Translations under genes and position numbers: made by a program | Shown here: positions 37,440 to 50,631 of the stretch, one piece after another | Position numbering within the stretch: the stretch's first letter is position 1 | Layout of the letters: every line of letters starts with the position of its first letter | Notes under the pieces: generated by a model | The model's input: the letters and a program-made list of their open reading frames with translations, nothing else | Told to the model about the DNA's origin: nothing | Database searches by the model: none | Source: Dipylidium caninum | Lineage: Eukaryota > Platyhelminthes > Cestoda > Cyclophyllidea > Dipylidiidae | Length of the DNA stretch: 64,000 nucleotides | Direction of reading: 5' to 3' | Assembly (NCBI GenBank): GCA_017562135.1 | Contig: QEYB01001179.1 | Span: 717,001 to 781,000, forward strand

Positions 37440-40433
37440 CTAAGGAAGATCGAGAACCCTCGACCAGAAGTTCTTCGAAATATCGTAAAGACCAAGAAAA
37501 ATCGAACCTCCGACAGCAAGGAGACTCACTCGAGGTACCAAACCGGCAAAGAGACTGCGGACATCGGATTGGATAACAAAATCGAATAATTAAATACAAT
37601 TATAATTTTATATCTGTAAAAGTTATGGGGTAAAGGTCCGTCAGTTTTTAGGGAATGAGATCAGCACAAATCAAGGAGAACAAGTGGCTTATTACAACAG
37701 TCAGACGATGAGCCTGGACATGCGCTTTTACTCACATTTTTATTTGCTCTGCTTTGCCCCATGCACATCATTTAACTAAGTATGCTCTGAGTCTGGAACT
37801 TGAAATAAGTCAACGGAACAGTAGTTCTCCACTACATCCTATAGTACTTTTGACTCAAGCTCCAAAAACTGACAATCTAACAAGGCTAAGATTACAAATG
37901 AGCACATCGGCTCAACTGCAATAACAAAACGACAATTTGATTCGTTGGACTTAAAAAAAACAAATATAGCGATTTATTGTTCACTAATTTCTGTCAAAAT
38001 GAAGTGACAAAATTGTGGTTTTAACGAGAGTGCTTGCTACTCCTACGAGGGAAAAGTGGGGAAGGGTTTATTCCAACTTACCCACGAAAACCAGACTCCG
38101 AGTAGACCAGACGCATGACAGTAGCGACGTTGCTGGTGAAAAATGCACTTCGTTTCTAAAATGTGTATGTGTCTGACAGGGGAGGGGTACCTAAGTCTTC
38201 TGGCCCGACTGTCTCAAGTGTACTAGTAAATACGTAACCCCTCATTAAAACTGCCTATCATTAACAATAAAATGAATAGACCATTAATTATCAAATTCTG
38301 ATTTGAAACATCGGTGTTTACCTACTTCTTTGGCAAATAACGTCATGTATACACAAATGTGAAAAACAACAGGATAAAACAGGCAAAATTTGACCTTTTG
38401 TATTGTATAAATCCGGTGAAATCAACACTAATCGTATCGAGGCAAAAACAACGTCTCCTCCAAGCTTTCGCTATCTCCAAATATAAATGGAGAAAACTAA
38501 AGTTTCTGCTCATGGCCGATGTAGAGGAAGGATGTAGGAATGCACACTTTAAGAATACATTTAGAGGTACTAAACGGATTCAGCACTGAGGAACTACGGT
38601 TAAATGTGGCAAGAATCGCCGTGGCGTAGAAGCCTACCTCGGCAAGCATGATGCGAGTTTTGATAACATCCAAAGGTGTTGTACAAGCACCGGCAAAGGC
38701 TCCCGCCATCGCACCACAAAGTGCAAATTGAACCTTGGACAATCTACCGTCACCATCAGCACGCCTTTCTCTATTGTACCGTTCTGTGAAAGACTGAATA
38801 GGAATAAAACAGAAGAAATGACGTAGTTTAATCACCAAATGTGCTTTCAACTAAGATAGTGAAAAAAATACACCACTGTTAAATCTTTCCAAGAGTGGAA
38901 TCTTCTTCAACGAACTGCCATACCACCAAACACACCTTAGGACCTTTCGTGAAAATTTTTCAAGTGGTCGGTTCTGTGCAGCTAGGTATCCTGGCAACGA
39001 CTGCAGAAAAAAATGTGCTTGACTAAGATATTTTAACCTATTAGTATAGAACGCAAGAATGTATGCGTAATTAGAATCTTGAGATAAAAATGAGGGGGAC
39101 AAAAATCGGAGGTACTAAAGAGGGACTACTGTCTGGGTAAAAATCTACACGTCGTCGCTATTGTTACTCGGTGACTAATATGAACAGACGATTGTATAAT
39201 TTTACTTATTTCATTGTGAATAAAATAAAGATTCATTGGAAGAGTTTGGAGTCAGTAACCGCAAGCATCGTTCATCGAACAGGAATTGCAAATTATTTAC
39301 TTAATGAACTTTAAGCTATGGATTTAAGCAAGTGTCAATCATATTCAAAAAACCACGGTAGGCATTAACAACTCACGAACCTTAAGTGTCTCCCAAACAG
39401 GATATTGAATGAGGGAGAAAGGGAGCTCTCGTAGGATAGTACTGAAATAGCCGCGATACAACCCTCGCAACGCCTGTCTAAGCCATGAAGACTGGATTAG
39501 TATGTCTATTACCACAAGAATCTGATTGCATAAAATGAAGAGTGTGATCCTTACAATAATAGGTTGTACATGAACCTAGATAATCTTAGGCACATCATTA
39601 TCAGAAAGGAAACACTTTACTTGCCTCGTTTCGCAGAGCATCGGAGAGGACGCGCCCAAAGCTTAAATGAGGCTGATTTTGTGCGCGCTGCTTGATCGTT
39701 TCACAAGGCACGCGAACGACGCAGGCCACCAACTCTCCAACGCTTGCCGCAAGCATGGATGATAGCCATGGAGGTGTTGTACTTACTGTACGGTCCTTTA
39801 TTACCTCGTAGGCGCAGAAGAACAAAGCCGCTGATACGCCAACAAAAGAGATTAAAATGAATAAGCTATAATGGAAAGTAAAAGATGACTATGAGCAGGG
39901 GAAAATCGGCAGCACGGAGAACCGTATCATTGCATCACGTTAGACAGCGAAAATGTTAGGTAAGAAACTTTTGCCCCAGAAAACGCAAAAGATATATAAG
40001 TTAACGAAACAAAATTGAAATTAAGTTAAGGGGAGTCGAGTAAAAATTCCTGGGCAAAAATGTTGTCCAATAACTTTCGGTAGAGACTTGACCAATTTTA
40101 TAATAATATACAATCCGAATACTTGTGTAAAAGCACTTTTAAACGCTAAGTGCTAAAGCTGAGAATTCGTAACTGTAATAAGAAAGGCAAAAGAAAAATG
40201 ACAAGCAGTTTTTTAGGCCGCAAAATTTAAAGATAAAACATACCACTGGGTGCTGAGCCGAAAAGAACGGCAGGAAGCCCAGCAAAAAGATGGAGATTAC
40301 CACGAGGTTGAACTGAGTGCGAAATGGCCTGAAGACGCGTTTTGATGGTGTCCAGCGGGTAGACGGTTAAATCTACGCACAGACCCGCGGTGGCGCCAGA
40401 GGACAAAGCGGTCATTTTGTCACGTGAAAACAT
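37440..40433 (-). CDS. SLC25A26: Mitochondrial S-adenosylmethionine carrier, copy A
   Basis: Inner-membrane carrier expected to exchange cytosolic S-adenosylmethionine for mitochondrial S-adenosylhomocysteine. Minus-strand exons: 40433-40244, 39830-39625, 39473-39381, 38793-38638, 38155-38082, 37554-37440. Phases agree (834 nt, 277 residues, against 274 in human). All three carrier signatures are intact: [24 protein letters not shown] and [13 protein letters not shown]. Other SLC25A26 features: [30 protein letters not shown] and LFAGLVPRV followed by [10 protein letters not shown]. Exon 2 ends GAG|GCAAGT, a GC-AG intron; the exon junction matches copies B and C. The first exon begins right after a CCAG that could be an acceptor, so a further 5' exon is possible. 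Confidence 0.92.
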
Positions 40434-41594
40434 CTGGCAATCAGACCATAAATCGCAATTAGGAAGCTAAAAGCAATGAAAGCATCTATTCTAAGCCAAT
40501 GACAGGAAATGCAGTGGATGTGGGACAGTTGAAGTAGATGCAAAAACCCATCCCAATGGCGTAAAGGAGAGTAACGATCGGAAGAAAATATAACACCAGT
40601 ATGAGTACAACGAGCAAAATGGCATAATTACATCTTCCCAATTTTCGGGAGCTAGAGAACCGCACTGCGCCGCTGCACGTGCGCTGAAATTCAGTGGCAG
40701 AAATTTCAAAACTCGTTAAAATCGTTAGTGATGTAATTCGAAAGACTTAAATACAGATATGCGTTGAAAGGTAAAATTAAACACCTGAACAGAGGACTGT
40801 TTTTAAATAAAATAAGACCAAAGAGCACAATGAGAGAGGCATGCTAGCGGCAAATTTTATACATTTCGACATTACAAATTCTGTTTCCTCATTATCGCTA
40901 TGTGAAAAGGGTACGTGAGATTTATTATCTACCGCCACTGAGTCATTATTCGTATAAATTTACTCGTTTAATCTCATCTATAAACAAAAGTCCTTGTCCA
41001 TAAGCAGAACAAATAAGCTATTCTTATAATGCTGGATTAACCGATAATTTCCACCCATCGCCTACATGATTTACCTGCATCTTTACGCAAGAATGTTATT
41101 GAATCCTGCTGCCAAAGTTGAAGGAAAAAGAAAATGCTCCAACTTTCTACTAGAAAGTGAACCTGACTTTTAAAAGAGTTTACGTGTAAAAATGTTGGTT
41201 GTACTTATTTGCACTCGATATTATAAAAGGCATTTAAAAGCTGTTATCCCCTACGATCTGCAATGAAAGCTACACAAAACAGTTCATCTACGTACCACAA
41301 AGAAACATTTAACCACATCCGTCCCTAAGCCGTAGCAGAATATCATCATGGCTAATTGCAGAAAAATTTGAAAGGTTTGAGCTCTCTGCTTCGTTTTTGT
41401 TCACAAAGCAACATTTCGGCAAGGATAACTAGCATTACTCCAACTTTTCGGAATTGCACCAGTATCCACGAACCTTAAAAAAAGTGACCGTGGTACTTAA
41501 CGATGTTTTCCCAATTTGTTTGATTGCATTCACTGTGTCGATGAACTGTTAATTTCGTTGGCTATTGCTGATCATTAGTGTTCAATGCATCAAA
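40434..41594. other. Divergent intergenic region, SAM carrier A / NDUFS2
   Basis: About 1.2 kb, AT-rich, between the start of carrier A (-) and the start of NDUFS2 (+). It could hold promoters for both genes or a shared one (inference). The 72-codon minus frame at 40491-40709 is not recognisable but could hide a 5' exon of carrier A. Confidence 0.55.
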
Positions 41595-43630
41595 ATGACC
41601 TTTTTGTATCGAACTGCGCATAACATAGTCTCCAGGAATTTTTCCATTGAGGCTACAAAGAGGTAGTTGTAAACATTAACTTCTTACATGCAGGACTTTT
41701 TCTACTCGGTGGATGCCTAACAAGGAGTTTGTAGATGCTCAAAAAAGTCTTTATCAGCCTCCTTTGGAAAAAACACACCCCCATCATGTTACACGAAGTA
41801 GGATTTGCGTTTTTAATTTTTCGCTCAGCTAATATGTTTGATTTTCGTCACTTTGAGGTGCAATCTATGCAACTCAACTTCGGACCTCAGCATCCTGCAG
41901 CCCATGGTGTCCTACGATTGATGCTGGAGTTGGACGGTGAAGTAAGTACCGCCTGTATCTGTTTATTATTTCCTTCAATTGAGATTGTCGTTAGATTAGA
42001 TCCTCATGTTGGGTTTCTTCATCGTGGCACTGAGAAATTGATGGAATACAAGACATACACCCAAAATCTGCCATATGTCGATCGGCTGGATTACTTTAGT
42101 ATGATGTCTAGCGAACAATGCTACTCATTAGCAGTTGAGAAGCTACTTGGGATTGAAATTCCGCCACGGGCTAAGTATATTCGGAGTGAGTCTCATATGC
42201 CAATTATGACGTTCCTCTTTTAGCAATGTTTGCCGAAATCACACGCCTCCTTAACCACTGCTGTGCTTTGGGTGCAAATATCCTTGATATGGGTGCAATT
42301 ACTCCGTTCTTTTGGCTCTTTGAGGAACGCGAGAAGTTAATGGAAATGTATGAGAGAGCCTCTGGAGCCCGTTTTCATGCCGCCTATATTCGACCTGGTG
42401 GTGTCAGTCTTGACATTCCTCTCGGATTTATGGAAGATCTCTATGACATCATTGTTAAGTTCCCACAACGTCTAGATGAAGTCGAGGATTTATTGGCCAC
42501 TAATCCTCTGTGGACCCATCGTACCATAGGAATTGGAGTCGTTACAGCTGAGGACGCTATTGATTTGGGCTTTACTGGTGTCATGTTAAGGGGCTCAGGG
42601 GTGCAGTGGGATCTGCGAAAGACTCAACCTTATGACGCCTACGCAGACATGGACTTCGACGTGCCAATTGGCGTTAATGGTGACGTTTACGACAGGTAAA
42701 AGGTGTTCTTTTTATTCCGTTGCCTAATTTTTTTCTAATTCCGTTACTTCTCTCAGATTTATCTTGCGCATTGAAGAGATGCGCCAATCATGTCGTATCA
42801 TCCTGCAGTGTCTAAACAAGATGCCCGCTGGGGAGATTAAGGTCGATGACGCGAAGATATGTCCGCCGAAGAGGGAAGAAATGAAGAACTCAATGGAAGC
42901 GCTCATTCACCATTTCAAGCTGTTCACGGACGGGTACAGTGTAAGTATTCATTAAGTTAACACTGCGAACTTCACTGATCTTAGTAAGCTGTACAGTTAT
43001 TTTTCTTTTTTCTTGAAATTCAATCGCGTACTCATGATTTCTTTCCTGTCGACAGTTTTTTGGAATTGTTCTTTGCGAATTTGACTAACCACAGTTTTCA
43101 TAAAAAGCTGAATATCACTGATCTTAATCTCAGTGTATAACTGATGGGGAGTAGGATGGCAAGGTGCACTGTTATATTATTATAGTTATTTGTATAAAAC
43201 CAAAGATTTTAGTTTAATTCCTTAGACATTAGTATATAGGTAGTAATCTATTTGGTCTCTGCTTTCGTCGATTAGGTCCCGCCAGGGGTGACGTATACGG
43301 CGGTCGAGGCTCCAAAAGGCGAGTTCGGTGTGTACATGGTCTCCGATGGCACCAGCATCCCATACCGCTGTAAACTACGTGTTCCTAGCTTTCCTCATCT
43401 TGCGGCTGTCAACAAGATTTGCAAGGGTTTCCTCTTGGCTGACGTTGTCTCCGTTCTCGGTGCGTTTATGTTATTTTCGCGATAGCCGTACTGCCGATCC
43501 GCTCTTCATGATTAAGTGGATCGAGTTACTGCAAAATTTCTATCGAATGCCTGCTTCTAGTATTCTAATTTACTTATTTCTGTTATGATTAGGTAATCTG
43601 GACATCGTATTCGGTGAAGTCGACCGATGA
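41595..43630 (+). CDS. NDUFS2: NADH dehydrogenase iron-sulfur protein 2 (complex I, 49 kDa)
   Basis: Core subunit of complex I in the matrix arm, contributing to the quinone-binding site. Exons: 41595-41662, 41694-41797, 41829-41941, 41984-42185, 42224-42695, 42757-42940, 43276-43459, 43593-43630. Introns 1-4 are only 31, 31, 42 and 38 nt. Phases agree (1365 nt, 454 residues). The first exon encodes a likely targeting peptide, [20 protein letters not shown], and exon 2 carries RWMPNKEF. Conserved blocks: [106 protein letters not shown] and the usual C-terminus IVFGEVDR. Nothing appears missing. Confidence 0.96.
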
Positions 43631-44822
43631 AGGCAATTTGTTGGAATACGTTGTTCAAGTCAATCACCGCTTCGGAGTCGTCCAGAAGTACTTAGCAGAA
43701 TTTGTATGCCCTCGCAAAAATAACTATAATTTAGCTACAGTTATAATGCACGTTTCTTTCTTGATAGACAGTGGAAAAGTGCTTTAGCCGAAAGTGGTTA
43801 GATTACATGGGCATTCGTCATTCTCGTTGATTTGGTGTTACCGGTTTTTTTTCTCGCTATGAATACCTCGGGTTAAATCTTGCTAATTGTGCAACAACCG
43901 ATTGCATATATGCAGGCTGGTGTCATACCGTTAACCGACGAGAGATGCCGGTCTCAGGACGACCGGTGTTTAATTTAAAATAGTTTTATAATTTATTTTT
44001 ATGTCCTATGAGGGGGTGGGGGCATGGGTATGGGTCTTCGACTCAACATCTCCACGGTGCTGTTGTGATATGATTATTGGGGTGAAAATAATTAGTGGGG
44101 TTGACCGGTATATCACCCATGAGGAGGAATATCGAGACCAGGAGGGTTGGATGCGTCGTGAAAGGAAAAGCGTCTGAAGTGGGGCGAAATAACATTTTCT
44201 ATGTTGGAAGATAAACCAAAAGAAATTGAAATGAGGACAGGACTGTGTGCGAGACAAGTAGTATGTTAATAGTGGAGTTAGTTTTGGAGTTCGCGCCGTG
44301 TTTAGGTACCTAGAACTAGCGTAAACATATAAAAGGTTGCAAAACCCATTGTAGTCAAAGGTGAAAATGTTTTAAGGTGCAGGATAACAAACGGTAGAGA
44401 CAAAGATCTGTTTTGGAAATATGAGGGTGTGAAAGGTGGGGACGTCTCTTGCAGTGTTTTCATGGAGGATGTAATGTTTACCACATGCCCATGTGGAAGC
44501 ATAAGAGTGGAAAAAATGCGGATTATTTTAGTAAAAACGGTCGCTTCCAGGAAAACTTCTTAAGCCAATTAAAATAACAAAATGGCTATATAGAATTTGA
44601 ACCGTTTTGATATCAACGATGTTTATATATATTGATTCTCTCTAGAAAATATTGAATTACAGAGACAAACAGCATTAGCGTCCTTTGACGTACGGTTTGA
44701 CGCCAAATTAAATTAGCCAATTTGATTACTCTCAACAATCCTCGGAATTATTTAAATCAACATCAGCGCGTCTTGTTTTAGTTGTTTGTCCCCGTCTGTA
44801 GTTTCGGTGGTTGATCGCGGCA
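43631..44822. other. Intergenic, NDUFS2 to ATP5F1A
   Basis: About 1.2 kb. The frame used by the last NDUFS2 exon closes at 43630, but another frame stays open to about 43700. No gene was recognised; the ATP5F1A promoter should lie at the right end. Confidence 0.6.
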
Positions 44823-46745
<1,923 letters not shown>

Positions 46746-46862
46746 GCCCTCTATCGCAGTCCCCCAAGGTCGGCCATGGAGGTTTTATATAAACACCGTT
46801 TAGTCACATTTTGCGAAATATGCTTGTATCTACTCCCTCAGGCTTCTTTCTCTATCATTTAG

Positions 46863-46868
46863 AATAAA
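46863..46868 (+). terminator. Polyadenylation signal of ATP5F1A
   Basis: AATAAA 117 nt after the ATP5F1A stop, followed by T/G-rich sequence; the likely 3' end of the transcript. Confidence 0.6.
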
Positions 46869-47524
46869 TTGTGATCAACCGTAGATCTACTTTAAGTTTG
46901 TGCACGTGGGAACGATATGGCGCTCTCGTTCATCGATCGTATAAGCGATTAGCAGCAAAATCGATCAATGTAATGGGGTTACTGGTTACCAGTCTTTGAT
47001 TTAACAGAGTTCTGATCAACGGATTTTCCAGGTCCACGGAGTTAACTTGCTCGACACATCCACTAGGCATGGCGACATGACGTTGGTCTAACGAGAATGA
47101 GTCGATAGCAGGGCAGGGGTATCCTCTTCGTACTTTCCGTCGTGTGCGCGGATTATCACAGTGAAGCTGTGGCCTCTTCAAGTATCAGACGGCATAGCCG
47201 TAAACCTCGCGGCGCTGGCGACCGGCGGCAGCGTGCCGCATCTCACTCCCATCACATCCATCTGAGTAACACGTAATGTATTGCACCTTTGGGCTATCCA
47301 CTAGCTCCTTACGATGTCGCATTTTACAGAGATCCAGTACGGCTTGAAGCATTTCCGAAAATCCAGTTCAGGCGAAAACAAGGGAGTCTGTTTTTTTTTA
47401 CACTTCAATTGAGAAAGCCCTATTATATACAGGAAAGAATCGGCATAGGAAAATACACAGTGGAATGCAAGTCACGCCGGTGAGCCGTCGCTGTCATAAC
47501 CGCCGAAGCCGTGCGGAGGAGGAT
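46869..47524. other. Convergent intergenic gap, ATP5F1A / SAM carrier B
   Basis: Short region between converging genes with no supported feature. Small frames on both strands overlap and show no domain. Confidence 0.6.
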
Positions 47525-50500
47525 TTAGGATCTTGGCTTTGCTCTTGCAGACGGGTCAAAAACATCACTCCAGAAGGACTTGGTGATATCGTAGAGCCCG
47601 AGAAAGATGCCACCACCCAGAGCCATAAGACCCATTCGAGGGACGAGTCCAGCAAACCAGCTAATAAGTGAGGAAGCAGACAACCGTCTCCGGCGGAATT
47701 AAATGATAAAATCGCATAACTGGCCCAGTTTTATTAGGGTTAGAGTAACGGTCAAGAGCGTTTACGGATAACACTTAAAAAGACTCAAAAGTACGCCACA
47801 GTGGCTAATCTCGAAGCTCCTTCTCCAGCAACGGTAAAAGCCCCAGATGTGTGAGCATCACAACACACGGACTTGCCACAGATGTATGCAGACTTGTCAA
47901 TTGCCTGGTTGTGGAGCGGGGAATCGGCATAAGAGTGATTGCGGGGGCTCATTGCCAACAGGATCCGAATTCGACTAGTGGAAAGCGGGAGGGCGGATGG
48001 GAGCTCCAACAGCGTCACAAGGAACGCGCTACACTTAAACATCCACGAGAACATCAATGAAGTGGGGTTGGAACTAAGACTTATTCGTATTCGGCCGAGG
48101 TAGGCCACACTACGGAACTGAGGCTAAACTAATCAAGGGTGTTACTGGAGGGAATAAGTGAAGCATAAATCCTAGGTTACTTAAATCAATTCAGCAACAA
48201 GAGGGGACTGCTAGATCTCTCGACGCCCGAGTACCCTGCTGACCCGACAGAAGGGGAAGGGAGGGATTATTTATGTTGATATAGAGGCCACGGGGCGAGA
48301 GAGGTGATCTAACGCTTCGTGAAGTCTACAAGCGGCATAAGGTAAACATGGAAGGGGGTGAGGAGATTAGCAGTTAAGGTGGGGCAAAAAGGTGACACAA
48401 GGGGGCTTTTGGGAATAGATTTTTATCGCCCATAAGGAGAAGGATGCCTCAACCTCCTATCCACACGGCGGACCGTGGAGACTACAGATAAACAGTCTCG
48501 GTAAATAGTGAAATCAGCAATAACAGCGCGAGGTCCAGACACTAAATACCGGATTCTTATTGGTTGATAGGAGGGGAATAAAATTTAGAAGCAAAGCTGA
48601 CTGTTTGTTGGAAGAAGGATATCACGTCGATGCTCTCCTCGAGGCAGACCTCAACACGGTGGGAAGAGCCCACTGCAGCAAAGAGGACAGTCCTCACTAC
48701 GGCTCCTCCTTTAAATATGGCAAATTATGACATAAAACAGACTGAATGTGCCTGGGATCAGTGCCAGTGAAAGCGGGGAACCAAGAGACGCTTCGCTATT
48801 CAATGGAGGACCCAAGGATGATTTACCCACTCCATAGTGGTGGAGGCATTAAGTAAGGAGTGACGTTGACCTGAGGAATACTTAACAAACCGTCGAGAAA
48901 TGAAGGCGATTTGAGTGTTAAGGTTTAGGTGTGTTGGACCATAAGCCCACCCAGTTGATTTGACATGGTTATGGCATTAACCGGGAAAATGAAAGGCAAT
49001 GTGCAGAGCTCACCCCGTAACACCAGACTCTTGATAAATGACCTTCAGTGCAGTAGAAATTCTGCCGGAGGCCAGGGCGCTGTTTCGCTGAAATGATTGA
49101 GTAAGTAAAAATTTAAAAAGTCGAATAAAGACGCCTAATTCATTCGCAATCAAGAAGTTACATGCTCAACCAGAGAGAAATCTCTCGAGCCCATTGAAAG
49201 GAAGGCCAGAGTACGCTCTGGAATTTTAGTGGGTTAAAGGAGAGGGAAAGAAAGGAATAGAAAAGAAGCAGACGTACTTCAGCAAGCATGATTCGAGTCT
49301 TCGCCACGTCAAGCGGGGTGGTCACGGACCCAGCAATTGCACCGGAGAGGAAACCGCACAAAGCGAATTGCAGACCGGTCAAGTCGGAAGGAGAAATGAC
49401 GGGGGGAGGGTCGAGGTAACTGCCAGCGCCTGCATCGTGCTGGAGGAGACGACGGTGATTCCGCCGCGCAAAGAAGCTCTTTAAGGCCTCCCAAATGGGG
49501 AATTGGATGAGAGCACAGGGGAGATCGCGCACCACTGTACTCACGTAGCCGCGGTAGAGACCTAACCAACCCTGAAGTGGAAAGGGGAACCGAGTGGGCC
49601 CGAGTATATCGTTCAAACTTGTACCAGTCATTCTATTAAAAGTAGCGAGCCATGGAACCAGCCAGGTGAACATTCAAACGCCAGATCAAATCAGTCTAAA
49701 CGCCGATTCATTCTTTCTATGTCTACCTCGTGTCGCACGTAGTTCCTGAAAATGGATCGCAGGGGGTCGAAGGGACGACTCTGCGCGGACTGTTTCACAT
49801 TCTCGCAGGGCACCCACAGCACCATTGAGGTCTACAACCGAAGGGGCAAATGCGTCTGGAGAGGCTATGAAGAGGCTAGAAGGACAGCAGACCGATGGAA
49901 CATACAATTTCCGCGGCAGTAGTGCCAATCATCGAAGCGGCCCACACCGGAAGACCACCCTGTGAAGAGACGTCTTTGGAGACCTCGTAGGCGTAGAAGA
50001 AAATGGCGGCTAAGAAAGGAAGAAAGAGTATCGAGAGGAGTTTATTCCGAGGAGGGGAGCGTCGAGCGAAACACCTCTACTTGGAAAAATGAGCGTGTTT
50101 CCCAACACATTCAAGTTGCGTTTACATTGAAACACTGCGAATAAGTGACAAAGCAGACTTTGGGAGAGTTGCTTCCCGACTCGGTGCCCGTCACGCCTCT
50201 GAAAAGTGGAAGCTCCCGCCTTTCCGGCACTATTCGGCCACTCGAAGAAAATTTATGGTAAAAGCCTGGCATTTTAACACCACCTTTCAGTGCCGACCGT
50301 TAATTCCTTGATTTGGTACTGGATGACGACCCAAAAATTCCAAATACGGAATGAAAACTACGCAGTGCGGACGAGTGGATTGAAATACGATGTCGTTTTA
50401 CAAGGAGGGGAACGGGCAAGAAAGCATACAGGAGGGCGCAGAACCCAGGAGAACAGCGGGGAGACCGGCGAAGAGTCGGAGATTTCCACACGGTGTAAAA

Positions 50501-50631
50501 ATGCTCCTCGAAGAGGATTGGAGACGAGTTTTCATGGTGTCCATGGGGTAGAGAACGACATCAACGCAGAGCCCGGCAGTGGCGCCGGAGCACAACTGTA
50601 CCGCTCGGTCTAAACTCCACAGACAGGATGT
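47525..50631 (-). CDS. SLC25A26: Mitochondrial SAM carrier, copy B (divergent, start unresolved)
   Basis: Second SAM-carrier paralog. Minus-strand exons: 50631-50430, 50009-49906, 49831-49727, 49571-49278, 49087-49014, 47660-47525 (915 nt, phases agree). Signatures 1 and 3 are intact ([24 protein letters not shown]). Signature 2 is eroded: [12 protein letters not shown] has Trp where A and C have Arg before VP, and Ser where they have Arg after KQ. The two exons that A and C keep separate after WETLK/WEFLK are fused here (49571-49278) and carry an inserted Arg/His/Gly/Pro stretch. No ATG opens the first exon; it seems to begin at the acceptor CACTTCAG, so an upstream exon or the start codon was not found. 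It could be a functional diverged carrier or an early pseudogene. No internal stop was seen. Confidence 0.8.

Noticed and set aside
43593..43703. Alternative open frame running past the NDUFS2 stop
   Set aside because: Does not match the phase of the preceding exon, whereas the chosen frame gives the conserved NDUFS2 C-terminus; probably coincidental.
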